Shown here piece after piece: positions 15,780 to 24,931 of a stretch of DNA of 64,000 nt (positions are counted from its first letter, which is position 1; every line of letters begins with the position of its first letter). Both the position numbers and the translations under genes were made by a program. Below the pieces are notes generated by a model. It worked only from the letters and a program-made list of their open reading frames with translations. It did no database searches and was not told where the DNA came from. Where the stretch lies: contig NZ_VFOZ01000001.1 in assembly GCF_006716425.1 (NCBI RefSeq), forward strand, positions 4,650,001-4,714,000. The letters run 5' to 3'. This DNA is from Actinoallomurus bryophytorum. GTDB taxonomy: Bacteria > Actinomycetota > Actinomycetes > Streptosporangiales > Streptosporangiaceae.

Positions 15780-18098
15780 GTGGCGACTCCAAGGTGCTAT
15801 CAGGCCGTGCCGCACGTCCTTCCTCGTCGGCCGTGGCGCGGTGCGCGTCCGGTGCCTGCGGCGGACCGGACCCTGCAGCCGGTGGCGGTCGTGGGTGACC
15901 AGGCGCAGAGGTCCCGGCACTCCGGGCCGCCGGAGCGGGACCGGGTGCGCCGTCGCGGCGCGCGGCGTTGCCGGCTCATCCTCTATGTCGCCGGGGGACT
16001 GCTGGGTCCGGGTTACTGGCTGTGCGGCGCGGTGTCGGACGGGCATGTGTTCGGTAAGTCGGCGACCGAGGTCCACTTCACGGAGTTCGTCCTGGCATCG
16101 GTCATTGTGGTCGTGGCGTCGTGGGGACTACTGCTCATCCTCGGTGAAGCGATGCTCTTCGCGCTGGCGGTGTTCAAGGCCGACGACCGGGAGCGGTACG
16201 ACATCTACCGCAACCTCATGATTTTGTGGGGGTACGTGCTCACGCTGGGGATCCCACGGCACTTCCGCAGGCTGCCGGCACAGTTCGGCGCCTTTTCCGA
16301 CGACGCGTGGGGCGATGGCGAGGACCGCCAGGGGGGTCATCGGCCGGGCGACTGCCGCCACGAGGACACGCGTGACGGCGCCGGCCGCCCTGCCGCGCGG
16401 GAGCGTACGGGGTCGCGGGAACGTACGGGGTCGCATGAGGACGCAAGCGATCGAACGGCGGCGGCCTGGGATGGGGCGGACCCTGCCCGGCCGCCCCGGC
16501 GGCGTACGGAGGATGGACGGGACCGCAGGGGTTCCCGAGAGGTGCCGGAAAGCCGGGAGAGGACCTGCGGCCCCGGGGGAGGACCCGAGGACCCGCGAGC
16601 GTCCCGTGACCGGGAGGCGGCCCACGATCGCCCTGTGGAGGGCGCACATCGCGACTCGGCCACGCGCCGCCGCGAGCCGAGCGAGGCCGAGGCCCGCGAC
16701 CGCACGGGCGTGCGGCGGGGTGCGGCGCCGCGTCAGGGCGCGTCAGAAGACCCGGCGCGCGGTCAAGGCGAGGAAGGCGGACGACGGGTCGCCGCGTCGC
16801 GGAGGGGTGGGACGAGCGGTGGAGCGGGCAGGGAAGAGGCTCGCGACCGCAGGGAAGAGCACGAGGACGTAGGCCACGACGCGGCGCCAGGCGGACGTTC
16901 GCCGTACGGGCCCGGCCGGGAGGGGCCTCGCCGGGAGGCCACGGGCGAACGCACCGGAAGGCGCCAGGACGGCCGCGGCCGAGCCCTGTCGTCCTTGAGC
17001 GAGGACACGGGAGACGGCGCCCGCCGCCGCGAAGGCCCACGCGACCGCACCACCGAACGCCGGCAGACCCGCGGCGCCGCGACACCGATCGGACGCGAGG
17101 ACGCGGACCGCCACGAGAAGCCCGGTCCCGGCGATCCCCGGCGCGGACGGGCGGTGCCCCGTGAGGGCGAGGGCGTGGGGGACGAGGCAGGCCGGGCCGG
17201 GACTACGCGCGGCCGTGCGGTGCCGGCTGAGCCCGGGGCGGGGCGGGAGATGCCCGGTGGCCGCAGCACGCGGCGTGGGCGGGTGGTCTCTCCGAAGGGT
17301 GAGCGTGCGGCGGACGGCGCGCGACGCGGGGAGAGCGCGCGCGACCGTGTGGAGGAGCAGCAGAAGGCGGCCCGCATGGTGCCACCGCCCGGCCACAGGG
17401 AAGGGCAGGACGGCGCAAGGCGCCGGAACGTGCCCGGCGGCCGCAAGACGGACCGCGATGACGCGCGAGACCCGTCGGTGCCCCGGCCGCACGCGGATCC
17501 TCCGGACGAGGTGGGGTTCCGTGGTGTGGAGCCGAAGGGTGGGGTGGAGCGGGGGGTTTCCGGTGAGGGTGGGGGTGTGCGGGGTGTCCCGGGTGGGCGG
17601 GGGGCGGCTCGCGATGGGGTGGGGTTCCGTGGTGTGGAGCCGAAGAGCGAGGTCGAGCGGGCGGTTTCCGGCGAGGGCGAGGGCGTGCGGGGTGAGCCCG
17701 GCCGGCGGAGGGCGGCTCGGGAACGTGCCGTCTCCCGGCGCCGGGAGACGGCCGCGCGGGATCAGGCGCAGGGGGCCGAGGACCCCGCGCGGGAGAGTCC
17801 GAGGCAGCTGGGGCCGATCTTCCCGCCCCGGCCGGCGGCCGGGGTCGAGGTGGATCCCGTCACGGGTCCGCCGGCCGGGTCGGCTTCGGCGGCGTTCAAC
17901 CCGGGGGCCATCGCGTCATCGTTCGCCGACACCCTGCCGGCCGAGCAGGCCGAGTTGCGGCACGCGCTCGACCTGCTCCTCAGGTACGCCGCGCGTATCG
18001 AAGGAGACGAGACCCCGGCCCCGCCTCCGGTCACGGAACCCACACTCTGCGACGGGAAACCGTTCGGCATCGCCGCGGAGCCGAGCCGAGACCCATGA
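15780..18098 (+). CDS. membrane protein with long charged repetitive cytoplasmic tail
   Basis: A 772-residue frame from GTG 15780. About 65 Arg-rich residues lead into two membrane segments (LILYVAGGLLGPGYWLCGAV and FVLASVIVVVASWGLLLILGEAMLFALAVF). The remaining 600 or so residues are an Arg/Asp/Glu/Gly-rich, surely disordered tail. The tail contains 22-residue units beginning GRAVP or GRVVS (near 17140-17340) and two 36-residue units beginning VGFRGVEPK at 17511 and 17619, exactly 108 bases apart. A short C-terminal helix (LPAEQAELRHALDLLLRYAARIEG) closes it. The membrane part is convincing; that the whole tail is translated is less sure, because opposite-strand frames are also open through it. 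No family recognised. Confidence 0.55.
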   Translation: MATPRCYQAVPHVLPRRPWRGARPVPAADRTLQPVAVVGDQAQRSRHSGPPERDRVRRRGARRCRLILYVAGGLLGPGYWLCGAVSDGHVFGKSATEVHFTEFVLASVIVVVASWGLLLILGEAMLFALAVFKADDRERYDIYRNLMILWGYVLTLGIPRHFRRLPAQFGAFSDDAWGDGEDRQGGHRPGDCRHEDTRDGAGRPAARERTGSRERTGSHEDASDRTAAAWDGADPARPPRRRTEDGRDRRGSREVPESRERTCGPGGGPEDPRASRDREAAHDRPVEGAHRDSATRRREPSEAEARDRTGVRRGAAPRQGASEDPARGQGEEGGRRVAASRRGGTSGGAGREEARDRREEHEDVGHDAAPGGRSPYGPGREGPRREATGERTGRRQDGRGRALSSLSEDTGDGARRREGPRDRTTERRQTRGAATPIGREDADRHEKPGPGDPRRGRAVPREGEGVGDEAGRAGTTRGRAVPAEPGAGREMPGGRSTRRGRVVSPKGERAADGARRGESARDRVEEQQKAARMVPPPGHREGQDGARRRNVPGGRKTDRDDARDPSVPRPHADPPDEVGFRGVEPKGGVERGVSGEGGGVRGVPGGRGAARDGVGFRGVEPKSEVERAVSGEGEGVRGEPGRRRAARERAVSRRRETAARDQAQGAEDPARESPRQLGPIFPPRPAAGVEVDPVTGPPAGSASAAFNPGAIASSFADTLPAEQAELRHALDLLLRYAARIEGDETPAPPPVTEPTLCDGKPFGIAAEPSRDP

Positions 18099-18531
18099 CG
18101 CGACCCCCGAATGCCGCAACACCACCGGCCCGGAGAGACCTGCTACCGCTTGCCACGAACTGACCGCACCTGACGAACCCGAGCCCCAGCGCGTCGAACG
18201 CCGTCCCCCTGGCCACGTCCCAACGCGGTCGGGCGGCAGTGGGCGAGAACCTTCTGCCCGTACTGGACACCGTGGCCGCCCCCAGGACCCCCGTGTCAAC
18301 CGCGGCTGAGGCATCACCCTCGGTTGGCGGTGGCAGCTTCACTAGTCGGGATCCCTCGGGCGTGTCGCGCGAGGTCCGTCGCAATCGTGCGGCCTCGGGT
18401 GAGTACCCGCCGGTTGACCGCGGACTGCCGTGCCGAGCGACGTCAGCCGCGTCCCGCGCCCCGCAAGGTCGCCATCGGCGAGGTCCTCCAGGCACGAGTG
18501 GGCCGGTCGTTCGCGTCCCGCCGAACTCAGG
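18099..18531. other. intergenic region, nothing recognised
   Basis: Between the membrane protein and the TetR gene there is no open frame with codon bias, RNA gene or repeat that I can support. It may contain the 3' ends of both transcripts. Confidence 0.4.
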
Positions 18532-19125
18532 TCAGGCCGGCAGGCGGGACGGGGAGTCGAGCTCGGCCACACGCACCCGCAGGTCGTTCAAGGCCGCTGC
18601 GGCATGGACCGGGAACGGTTCGTCGTCGCCCGACGACATCCAGCGCTCGACGGCGACCGAGAACGCGAGCATCCCGACTTCCGCCCCCAGCCGGGCTGTC
18701 AGCTCGTCCGCACCTCGTTCGCGCAGGGCGGCGCTGATCGACCTGGCGATCCGGGCGTGCTTGAGCAGCCCCCGCTCCTGCACTTCGCTGTTCGCCGCGA
18801 CCACCAGCACGCGCTGGGCGGCCTTGGCCCGCTGCTGCGGGGTCATCGCGACCTCGGCGGCCGCGAACGCCGCCTGCAGGCACTCGGTGAGCGTGGCATC
18901 CGGTGAGGCGGCACGGATGCCGTCGGCGAACAGCCCGGCCAGCACGTCTTCACCGCCGAACAGGACCTCCCGCTTGTCGGCGAAGTGCCGGAAGAACGTG
19001 GCGCGGTTCAAGCCGGCGCGATCAGCGATCTGCGCGACGGTCGTTTCCTCGTAGCCGTTCTCCACGAACAGGCCCAGCGCGGCGGTCTCCAGGCGCTCAC
19101 GCGCGTCCGGCGCCCATCTGCTCAC
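18532..19125 (-). CDS. TetR-family repressor
   Basis: The 197-residue regulator has an N-terminal TetR helix-turn-helix (ALGLFVENGYEETTVAQIADRAGLNRATFFRHFADKREVLF) and an all-helical ligand domain. The start is GTG 19125; upstream in-frame codons would read through an operator. It is divergent from an SDR gene, and the intergenic region holds three copies of a GATGCGA-N5-TCGCATC operator (19141-19225). The gene is therefore probably autoregulated and represses the SDR gene until a ligand binds. The ligand is unknown. Confidence 0.92.
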   Translation of the reverse strand: MSRWAPDARERLETAALGLFVENGYEETTVAQIADRAGLNRATFFRHFADKREVLFGGEDVLAGLFADGIRAASPDATLTECLQAAFAAAEVAMTPQQRAKAAQRVLVVAANSEVQERGLLKHARIARSISAALRERGADELTARLGAEVGMLAFSVAVERWMSSGDDEPFPVHAAAALNDLRVRVAELDSPSRLPA

Positions 19126-19140
19126 CCGGACAGTATAAGC

Positions 19141-19159
19141 GAGGCGACTGGATCGCATC
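19141..19159. promoter_or_regulatory. TetR operator O3
   Basis: GAGGCGA-CTGGA-TCGCATC matches the O1 palindrome with one arm mismatch. It lies just upstream of the TetR start at 19125, where it could block that promoter. Confidence 0.7.
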
Positions 19160-19173
19160 AGCGGGCGAGCAGT

Positions 19174-19192
19174 GATGCGACGGTGTCGCATG
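19174..19192. promoter_or_regulatory. TetR operator O2
   Basis: GATGCGA-CGGTG-TCGCATG, one mismatch from perfect. It begins exactly 33 bases from the starts of O3 and O1, placing all three sites on about the same face of the helix. Confidence 0.7.
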
Positions 19193-19206
19193 GCGGTGTT
19201 AGAGTT

Positions 19207-19225
19207 GATGCGACCGGATCGCATC
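19207..19225. promoter_or_regulatory. TetR operator O1
   Basis: GATGCGA-CCGGA-TCGCATC has perfect seven-base arms around a five-base spacer. It is the best copy of the set and the closest to the SDR gene, so it is likely the main site for repressing it. Confidence 0.75.
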
Positions 19226-19294
19226 GGCACTCCGGCCGCGGCCTCCACGGCCGCGCATCTTCATCCACCTGAGGCACGACCAAGGAGAATCCCC

Positions 19295-20176
19295 ATGCGC
19301 GTCTTCGTCACCGGCGCTTCCGGCTGGATCGGCTCGGCCGTCGTCCCCGAACTCATCAGTGCCGGCCACCAGGTCCTCGGACTGGCCCGCTCGGACGCCT
19401 CCGCCAAAGCGGTCGCCGACAGGGGCGCCGAGGTGCTGCGCGGCGACCTGAACGACACCGACGTGCTGCGCGCCGGTGCCCTCGACAGTGACGGCGTCAT
19501 CCATCTGGCCTTCGTCGTGCCCAGCGTGACCGAGGCCGCGACGCGGACCGATGCCATGGCCATCGAGACGTTCGCCGCCGGCCTCGCCGGCTCCGGTAAG
19601 CCCCTGCTCATCTCCGGCGCGACGCTCGTCACACCCGGCCGGACCGCGACCGAACGCGACGAACTCATCGCCGCCGGGCCCATCGCGGCACGCATCACCA
19701 ACATGCGGGCAGCGCTCGCGGCCACGGACAGGGGCGTGCGCACCTCTCTGGTCATGCTGCCCCGCTCGGTGCACGGCCAGGGAGAACGCCACGGCTTCAT
19801 CCCCCAGCTGATCACCGCGGCCCGTGCCAGAGGCGTCTCCGGTTACGTCGACGACGGGGCCTCCCGCTGGCCCGCCGTCCACGTGAAGGATGCCGCGCGT
19901 CTTTACCGGCTGGCCGTCGAGAAGGCTCCCGCCGGCGCGGTGCTCAACGCCGTCGGCGACGAAGGCGTACGCATCCGTGAGATCGCCGAGGCCATCGGCC
20001 GGCATCTGAACCTGCCCGCCCGGTCGCTGCCCGCCGAGGAGTTCGGAGGAATGCTCGTGCGCCTCCTCGGCACCGACATGCCCGCCTCCAGCACCATCAC
20101 CCAGGATCTCCTGGGCTGGAAGCCCACCCACCCGGGCCTCATCGAGGACATCGAACAGGGCCACTACTTCAGCTGA
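19295..20176 (+). CDS. NAD-dependent epimerase/dehydratase (atypical SDR)
   Basis: The 293-residue protein has the N-terminal dinucleotide motif VTGASGWIGSAVVPEL and the SDR-a5-like features of the NAD-dependent epimerase/dehydratase superfamily: GDLNDTDVL, IHLAF, RWPAVHVKDAARLYRLA. A canonical YxxxK is not obvious, which is common in atypical SDRs. ATG 19295 follows AAGGAGA at eight bases. It is divergent from, and presumably repressed by, the TetR gene at 18532. The substrate is unknown. Confidence 0.9.
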   Translation: MRVFVTGASGWIGSAVVPELISAGHQVLGLARSDASAKAVADRGAEVLRGDLNDTDVLRAGALDSDGVIHLAFVVPSVTEAATRTDAMAIETFAAGLAGSGKPLLISGATLVTPGRTATERDELIAAGPIAARITNMRAALAATDRGVRTSLVMLPRSVHGQGERHGFIPQLITAARARGVSGYVDDGASRWPAVHVKDAARLYRLAVEKAPAGAVLNAVGDEGVRIREIAEAIGRHLNLPARSLPAEEFGGMLVRLLGTDMPASSTITQDLLGWKPTHPGLIEDIEQGHYFS

Positions 20177-20200
20177 CCCCCGGGGACGGCAGGCGAGCGG

Positions 20201-20995
20201 TCAGAGGGCGACGAACGTGAGGCCGCGTTTCTGCAACGTCGGGATGACGTTCCGCAGGGCTTCGATCGTCTCGGAGCGGTCGCCGCCGCCGTCGTGGCAC
20301 AGCAGGATGTCGCCCGGCTTGGAGGCGAGGAGGGCGCTGGAGATCCGGCTGGTACCCGGGCGTGCCCAGTCGCGGGGGTCGACGGCCCAGTCGATGCAGA
20401 TCATGCCGCGTTCGGCGGCCGTGTCGAGGACCTGGGTGGACCAGGCGCCGCCGGGGGAGCGGAAGAACTTCGGCGCCACGCCGGTCAGCTGCGCGACCCG
20501 GTCGTGCGCGTCGCCGATCTCGACCTTCATCTTGGCCGCGGACAGCTGCGGCAGGTTCAGTGGATGGGTCATCGTGTGGTCGGACACCTGGTGGCCGTCG
20601 GCCACGATGCGCCTGACCAGCTGCGGGTACTCGGCGACCTGCTCCCCGATCAGCGAGAACGTCCCCTTCACACGGAACTCCGCCAACAGGTCCAGCATCT
20701 TCGGCGTCCAGGTCGGGTGCGGCCCGTCGTCGATGGTCAGGGCCACTGCCGTGGGCGGGGCGGGCGGCGACATGTCCTTCAGGCCGTGAGCCGGGCGCTG
20801 CAGCGCCTGCATTGGGCCGTGCGCGTATCCAGGGTCCGGCGGAGGGCCGTGTGCGGCCGTGCGGCGCGCCCTCAGTGTCCTGGGGGCCGGATCGGGCTGC
20901 AGTCCGCGTACGACCACGGGCCCGCCACCGGCCAGGAGCCCGACAGCACCGGCAGCGACGGTGAGCAACGCCTGGCGCCTGTCGAGTCCGCTCAT
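20201..20995 (-). CDS. polysaccharide deacetylase, Tat-exported
   Basis: The 264-residue protein starts at ATG 20995 after a GGGGGCGG site. It begins MSGLDRRQALLTVAAGAVGLLAG, a twin-arginine type signal. The NodB domain carries the metal-site motifs: TIDDGPHPTWTPK (motif 1, DD), HQVSDHTMTHP (motif 2, H-x3-H), FFRSPGGAWS (motif 3) and a late LLCHDGGGDRSETIEAL. It should remove acetyl groups from cell-wall or extracellular sugars using a divalent metal. It is convergent with the SDR gene and divergent from the propeller gene. Confidence 0.92.
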   Translation of the reverse strand: MSGLDRRQALLTVAAGAVGLLAGGGPVVVRGLQPDPAPRTLRARRTAAHGPPPDPGYAHGPMQALQRPAHGLKDMSPPAPPTAVALTIDDGPHPTWTPKMLDLLAEFRVKGTFSLIGEQVAEYPQLVRRIVADGHQVSDHTMTHPLNLPQLSAAKMKVEIGDAHDRVAQLTGVAPKFFRSPGGAWSTQVLDTAAERGMICIDWAVDPRDWARPGTSRISSALLASKPGDILLCHDGGGDRSETIEALRNVIPTLQKRGLTFVAL

Positions 20996-21190
20996 ACCGC
21001 CCCCTGAATACCGGTCCCTGATTCGTCCCTGCCCGGTGATGGGACGCGGATGCTGACCCGCGGGTTCATCAATCGGCAAGGGAAGGGTATTGCCCTGCCC
21101 TGTCGCGTACGCGGCGTTTGGGCCACGTGGCGCCGAGAGCCCCATTGCGAGGGCGCCGTACCAGGATCTCCGTCGCGGAGACATAATCGT

Positions 21191-22387
21191 GTGGTGTTCG
21201 GTAACGGACCGCGTTACCCGGTGATCGAGTCCAAGTGCGGCTGGTCGGCGGCTCCCGTGGTGAGCGATGACCTGATTCTGCTGACGGGCGGCGCCGGCGG
21301 TCAGGAGATGGGCGAGGCGCCCATCCTGCAGGCGATCGACGGCGACGGTGAGCGCTTCCGGCTGAGCCGCAAGGCCAGCGGCCGGGAGATAGAGCCGGGG
21401 GAGATCAGTACGGCCCCCGGCGGTGACATCGTCTTCCCCGTCTACGAGCACGACACGTCCTTGCAGGTCATGAGAGTCAGAAGGGACGGCAGCGTACGCG
21501 CGGTCGACGAGCTGCCCGACGATGATCCCTACGACATCGTCGCGTACGACATCGGCAGCAAGCTCCGCGTCGCGGTCCGTGCCCTGGACGACGACGGCTA
21601 CCTGTGCTCGTGGCTGTACCGCCAGGGCCGGCGCCAGGGCATCACGTACCGGCTCTGGGGCGAGGAGCACTACCGCTGGAGCAGCGAAGAATGGCTGCTC
21701 CACGCGAGCGGCGACACCGTCGTCGGCGCGACCTCACCCGACTACGGCCGGCCGGGCCCGGCGCAGACGTGGGTGGGCCGGAACGCCGCCACCGGGGCGG
21801 CCCGATGGTCCGCCGACACCGGCGGGTACGTCCTGGCGGGCCGGGCCGGCGACGCGCTCATCGCGGTCGACCTGGCCTCCTTCGACCGTACCGACCGCGG
21901 CGAGCACGACTATGAGTACGCCTCCGCCGCCCGCGACACCGGGGTCCACGCGATCGACCTGGTCACCGGCGACCGGAGATGGAGCAGCCTCGTACCCGGC
22001 CGCGCGCACAGCGCGGCGGTCGGCCCGACCGGCGTCTCGGTGTGCGCCGAGTCCGCCGACGACGGCACCTGGCGGGTGCACCACCTCGGCCTCGACGGAG
22101 CGTACGAGGGGGTGACACCGCTCGGCGGGCACGCGTGCGTGGTCGCGCGTACGGCGGAGTTCACGCTCGCGCTCGTCGAGGGGCAGTGGCTCATGGCGCT
22201 CGACAACCCCGGCGCCCAGGTCCCCGGTCCCATCGAGCCCTGGACGATCCCGATACCGCTGGGCGGCCTCGCGCCGAGCTACGCCGCGCGGGTGGCCGAC
22301 ATGCGTCTCGACACGGTCCCGATCACGCTCGCCGGGTCGCGTTGCCACCTCCGGGGCATCGGCAGCCTCCAGGTCATCGAAGTCTGA
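21191..22387 (+). CDS. PQQ-like beta-propeller protein
   Basis: The roughly 398-residue protein is made of PQQ-binding-like blades (AILQAIDGDGERFRL, TWVGRNAATGAARWSADTGG, VHAIDLVTGDRRWSSLVPG). There is no signal peptide, so it is probably cytoplasmic and a scaffold or sensor. GTG 21191 follows a GGAG ten bases ahead; the next codon is also GTG and could be the start. No pyrroloquinoline-dependent enzyme residues are recognisable. Confidence 0.75.
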   Translation: MVFGNGPRYPVIESKCGWSAAPVVSDDLILLTGGAGGQEMGEAPILQAIDGDGERFRLSRKASGREIEPGEISTAPGGDIVFPVYEHDTSLQVMRVRRDGSVRAVDELPDDDPYDIVAYDIGSKLRVAVRALDDDGYLCSWLYRQGRRQGITYRLWGEEHYRWSSEEWLLHASGDTVVGATSPDYGRPGPAQTWVGRNAATGAARWSADTGGYVLAGRAGDALIAVDLASFDRTDRGEHDYEYASAARDTGVHAIDLVTGDRRWSSLVPGRAHSAAVGPTGVSVCAESADDGTWRVHHLGLDGAYEGVTPLGGHACVVARTAEFTLALVEGQWLMALDNPGAQVPGPIEPWTIPIPLGGLAPSYAARVADMRLDTVPITLAGSRCHLRGIGSLQVIEV

Positions 22388-22476
22388 CCGTCCAGTTCAG
22401 GCGCTGTTCGGGTCGCGCGCAGAAAAAATATTGAATCCGCACCAAACCGCGGCGCGCTCGCCCCCGAATAACCGAT

Positions 22477-24192
22477 GTGAAAGCGAAATGGATCGGTCAT
22501 CCGGTAGGCGGTGTCGCCGGCGTTCTCGCCGGAGGCGTCGCGCTGGGAATCGCCGAGCTGTTCGCGGCCTTCGCCGGAGGTGCGCAGGCATCACCCGTGA
22601 TCGCGGTGGGTGCGGTCGGCATCACTTTGACCCCGGAGTGGCTCAAAGAGTTTGCGATCCGGCATTTTGGTACTAATGACAAACTTGCTCTTCTGATCGG
22701 TCTGGGCGCCGGCATCGCGGTTCTCGCGATTGTGATCGGAATCGTGGCGAGAAAGCGTCTGGTGCCGGGCCTGATCGGTTTTATGGCCTTTGGTGCGCTC
22801 GGCGCGGTTTCGGCCGTGACCCGGCCCGCGAACGACTGGATCACCGCCGTCCCGTCGATCGCCGGCGGCCTGGCCGGCATGGCCGCCCTCACCCTCCTCG
22901 TCCGTGCGATGGCACGCGCCGGCCTCGCGACGGCCCCGGCGAGGCGGACGAAAGCGAGCCCGGAGACCGACCCGCGAGTGCCGGACGAGACTCCCGCGCC
23001 CGACGTGGCCAAGGTGCCCAGCGGAGCCGGCGAGGTCAAAGTGCCCAGTCGGGCTGTGGTCTCCAGCGGCGGCGGAGAGCCTTCCGACGAGATCGCGAAC
23101 CGGGACGAACCCAAGGGCCCGTCCGGCACCGGCCGGCGGAGTCTTCTCCTCACCGGTGCCGGAGCGGTCGCCGTCGCCGGCGCGAGCGGCCTGGGCGGCC
23201 GGCTCCTGCTGGCGCGCGACAACGTGGGCGCCGCGCGCAAGAACGTACGGCTCCCCAGGCCCGTCTCCACGGCCAAGGCCGTCCCGAACGGTGCGCAGAT
23301 CCGCGTCCCCGGCATGACGCCGTTCGTCACGCCCAACCCCGACTTCTACCGCGTCGACACGGCCCTGACCCTCCCGCAGGTCTCCCCGCACGACTGGATG
23401 CTGCGGATCCACGGCATGGTCGACCACCCGGTCGAGCTGTCCTTCGACGACCTGCTCAGGCAACCGATGCTCGAACGCGACATCACGCTGAGCTGCGTCT
23501 CGAACCAGGTCGGTGGCAGGTACGCGGGCAACGCCCGCTGGTTGGGCGCCTCGCTGCCCGCTCTGCTCAGAAGCGCCGGCGTACGGTCCGGCGCGGACCA
23601 GGTCCTCAGCCGCTCCACCGACGGGTTCACGATCAGCACGCCGATCCAGACGATCATGGACGGCCGCGACTCACTGCTGGCCGTCGGCATGAACGGTGAA
23701 GCGCTCCCGGTCGCGCACGGATTCCCGGCCCGCATGATCGTGCCCGGCCTGTACGGCTACGTCTCGGCGACCAAGTGGGTGGTCGATCTCAAGGTCACCC
23801 GGTTCTCCACGGACAGGGCGTACTGGACCAAGCGCGGCTATTCGGAGCAGGCGCCCATCAAGACGCTCTCCCGTATCGACGTGCCGCGATCGTTCGCGCA
23901 GGTCAAGGCGGGTCGGGTGCCGATCGCGGGCACCGCGTGGGCGCAGCACCGCGGGATCGACGTGGTCGAGGTCCGCGTGGACAACGGGCCGTGGCGACGG
24001 GCCGAGCTCGCGCCGGTCCCCGGTATCGACACCTGGCGCCAGTGGGTCCTCGAGTGGGACGCCGCGCCCGGCTCACATCGGCTGGAGGTCCGCGCCACCG
24101 ACGGCACGGGCACCGTCCAGCCCCAGAAACGCGTGCCAATCATCCCCAACGGGGCGACTGGCTGGCATTCGGTCGTGGTCACGGTCACCTGA
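22477..24192 (+). CDS. membrane-anchored molybdopterin-dependent oxidoreductase
   Basis: The 571-residue protein has an N-terminal part with four or five membrane helices (about 10-150), a Pro/Ser linker, and an RRSLLLTGAGAVAVAGASG segment resembling a twin-arginine motif. A sulfite-oxidase-fold domain follows. The molybdenum-ligating Cys is at about 340 (ITLSCVSNQVGG). LRIHGMVDHPVELSFDDLL precedes it, and the C-terminal Ig-like dimerisation domain (VEVRVDNGPWRRAELAP) follows. It is an extracytoplasmic oxidoreductase of unknown substrate. The next gene encodes a fasciclin lipoprotein 47 bases on, a pairing I have seen repeatedly in actinobacteria. Confidence 0.92.
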   Translation: MKAKWIGHPVGGVAGVLAGGVALGIAELFAAFAGGAQASPVIAVGAVGITLTPEWLKEFAIRHFGTNDKLALLIGLGAGIAVLAIVIGIVARKRLVPGLIGFMAFGALGAVSAVTRPANDWITAVPSIAGGLAGMAALTLLVRAMARAGLATAPARRTKASPETDPRVPDETPAPDVAKVPSGAGEVKVPSRAVVSSGGGEPSDEIANRDEPKGPSGTGRRSLLLTGAGAVAVAGASGLGGRLLLARDNVGAARKNVRLPRPVSTAKAVPNGAQIRVPGMTPFVTPNPDFYRVDTALTLPQVSPHDWMLRIHGMVDHPVELSFDDLLRQPMLERDITLSCVSNQVGGRYAGNARWLGASLPALLRSAGVRSGADQVLSRSTDGFTISTPIQTIMDGRDSLLAVGMNGEALPVAHGFPARMIVPGLYGYVSATKWVVDLKVTRFSTDRAYWTKRGYSEQAPIKTLSRIDVPRSFAQVKAGRVPIAGTAWAQHRGIDVVEVRVDNGPWRRAELAPVPGIDTWRQWVLEWDAAPGSHRLEVRATDGTGTVQPQKRVPIIPNGATGWHSVVVTVT

Positions 24193-24239
24193 CGACCTGG
24201 CCTGTTCGGTTCATGAAATCAATCAGAAGGAGAAGTCAC

Positions 24240-24869
24240 GTGAAGACCCGTGTTCTGGCCGTAAGTATGGTCGCCGGCGGTCTGCTGCTCAGCGGCGCGG
24301 CCTGCGGTGGCAGCAAGAGCGACGACAGCGCCTCGTCCTCCTCGTCCACCGCGTCCGCTCCGGCCGCTGGCGCGACGTCCAGCGCCGCGATGTCCGACAA
24401 GCCCTTCGGTGCTGGCTGCTCGGCCGTGCCGAGCAGCGGCAAGGGTAGCTTCTCCGGCATGTCGGCGGACCCGGTGGCCACCGCGGCCTCCAACAACCCG
24501 GCCCTGTCCACGCTGGTCACCGCGGTCAAGAAGGCCGGCCTGGTGGACACCCTCAACTCCGCGCAGAACATCACGGTGTTCGCGCCGGACAACGACGCGT
24601 TCGCGAAGATCCCGAAGAAGACCCTGGCCAAGGTGCTCGCCGACAAGAAGACGCTCTCGAGCATCCTCACCTACCATGTCGTCGGCCAGAAGGTCGCCCC
24701 CGACGCCCTGGGCAGCGGCAGCTTCAAGACCCTCCAGGGCGGCATGGTCACCACCAGCGGCTCGGGTGAGTCCTACAAGGTCAACGACTCCAACGTGGTC
24801 TGCGGCAACGTCCAGACCGCCAACGCCACCGTGTACATCATCGACACGCTGATGATGCCCAAGAAGTAA
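24240..24869 (+). CDS. fasciclin-domain lipoprotein
   Basis: The 209-residue protein begins at GTG 24240 after AAGGAGAAG. It has a signal peptide with a lipobox-like SGAAC (Cys 22), a Ser/Ala-rich linker, and one FAS1 domain with DPVATAASNNPALSTLV, ITVFAPDNDAFAKIP (H1) and the YH motif ILTYHVVGQ. It is similar in layout to mycobacterial MPT70/MPT83. It is likely anchored outside the membrane near the oxidoreductase encoded upstream. A strong terminator follows it. Confidence 0.93.
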   Translation: MKTRVLAVSMVAGGLLLSGAACGGSKSDDSASSSSSTASAPAAGATSSAAMSDKPFGAGCSAVPSSGKGSFSGMSADPVATAASNNPALSTLVTAVKKAGLVDTLNSAQNITVFAPDNDAFAKIPKKTLAKVLADKKTLSSILTYHVVGQKVAPDALGSGSFKTLQGGMVTTSGSGESYKVNDSNVVCGNVQTANATVYIIDTLMMPKK

Positions 24870-24891
24870 GCAACCCCCGTACGACGAGAGC

Positions 24892-24918
24892 CGGCCCCGA
24901 CCCGTAAGGTCGGGGCCG
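24892..24918. terminator. strong hairpin terminator between convergent genes
   Basis: CGGCCCCGACC (24892-24902), loop CGTAA, GGTCGGGGCCG (24908-24918): an eleven-base perfect stem between the fasciclin gene and the convergent catalase gene. There is no long T tract, so it may work in both directions. Confidence 0.7.
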
Positions 24919-24931
24919 CTCCCAATTCCGC

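Noticed and set aside
16240-17492. Minus-strand frames of 170-280 codons within the charged-tail gene
   Set aside because: Arg/Pro/Ser-rich with no start context or motif, and they oppose a frame that begins with convincing membrane helices. The question stays partly open and is noted under that gene.
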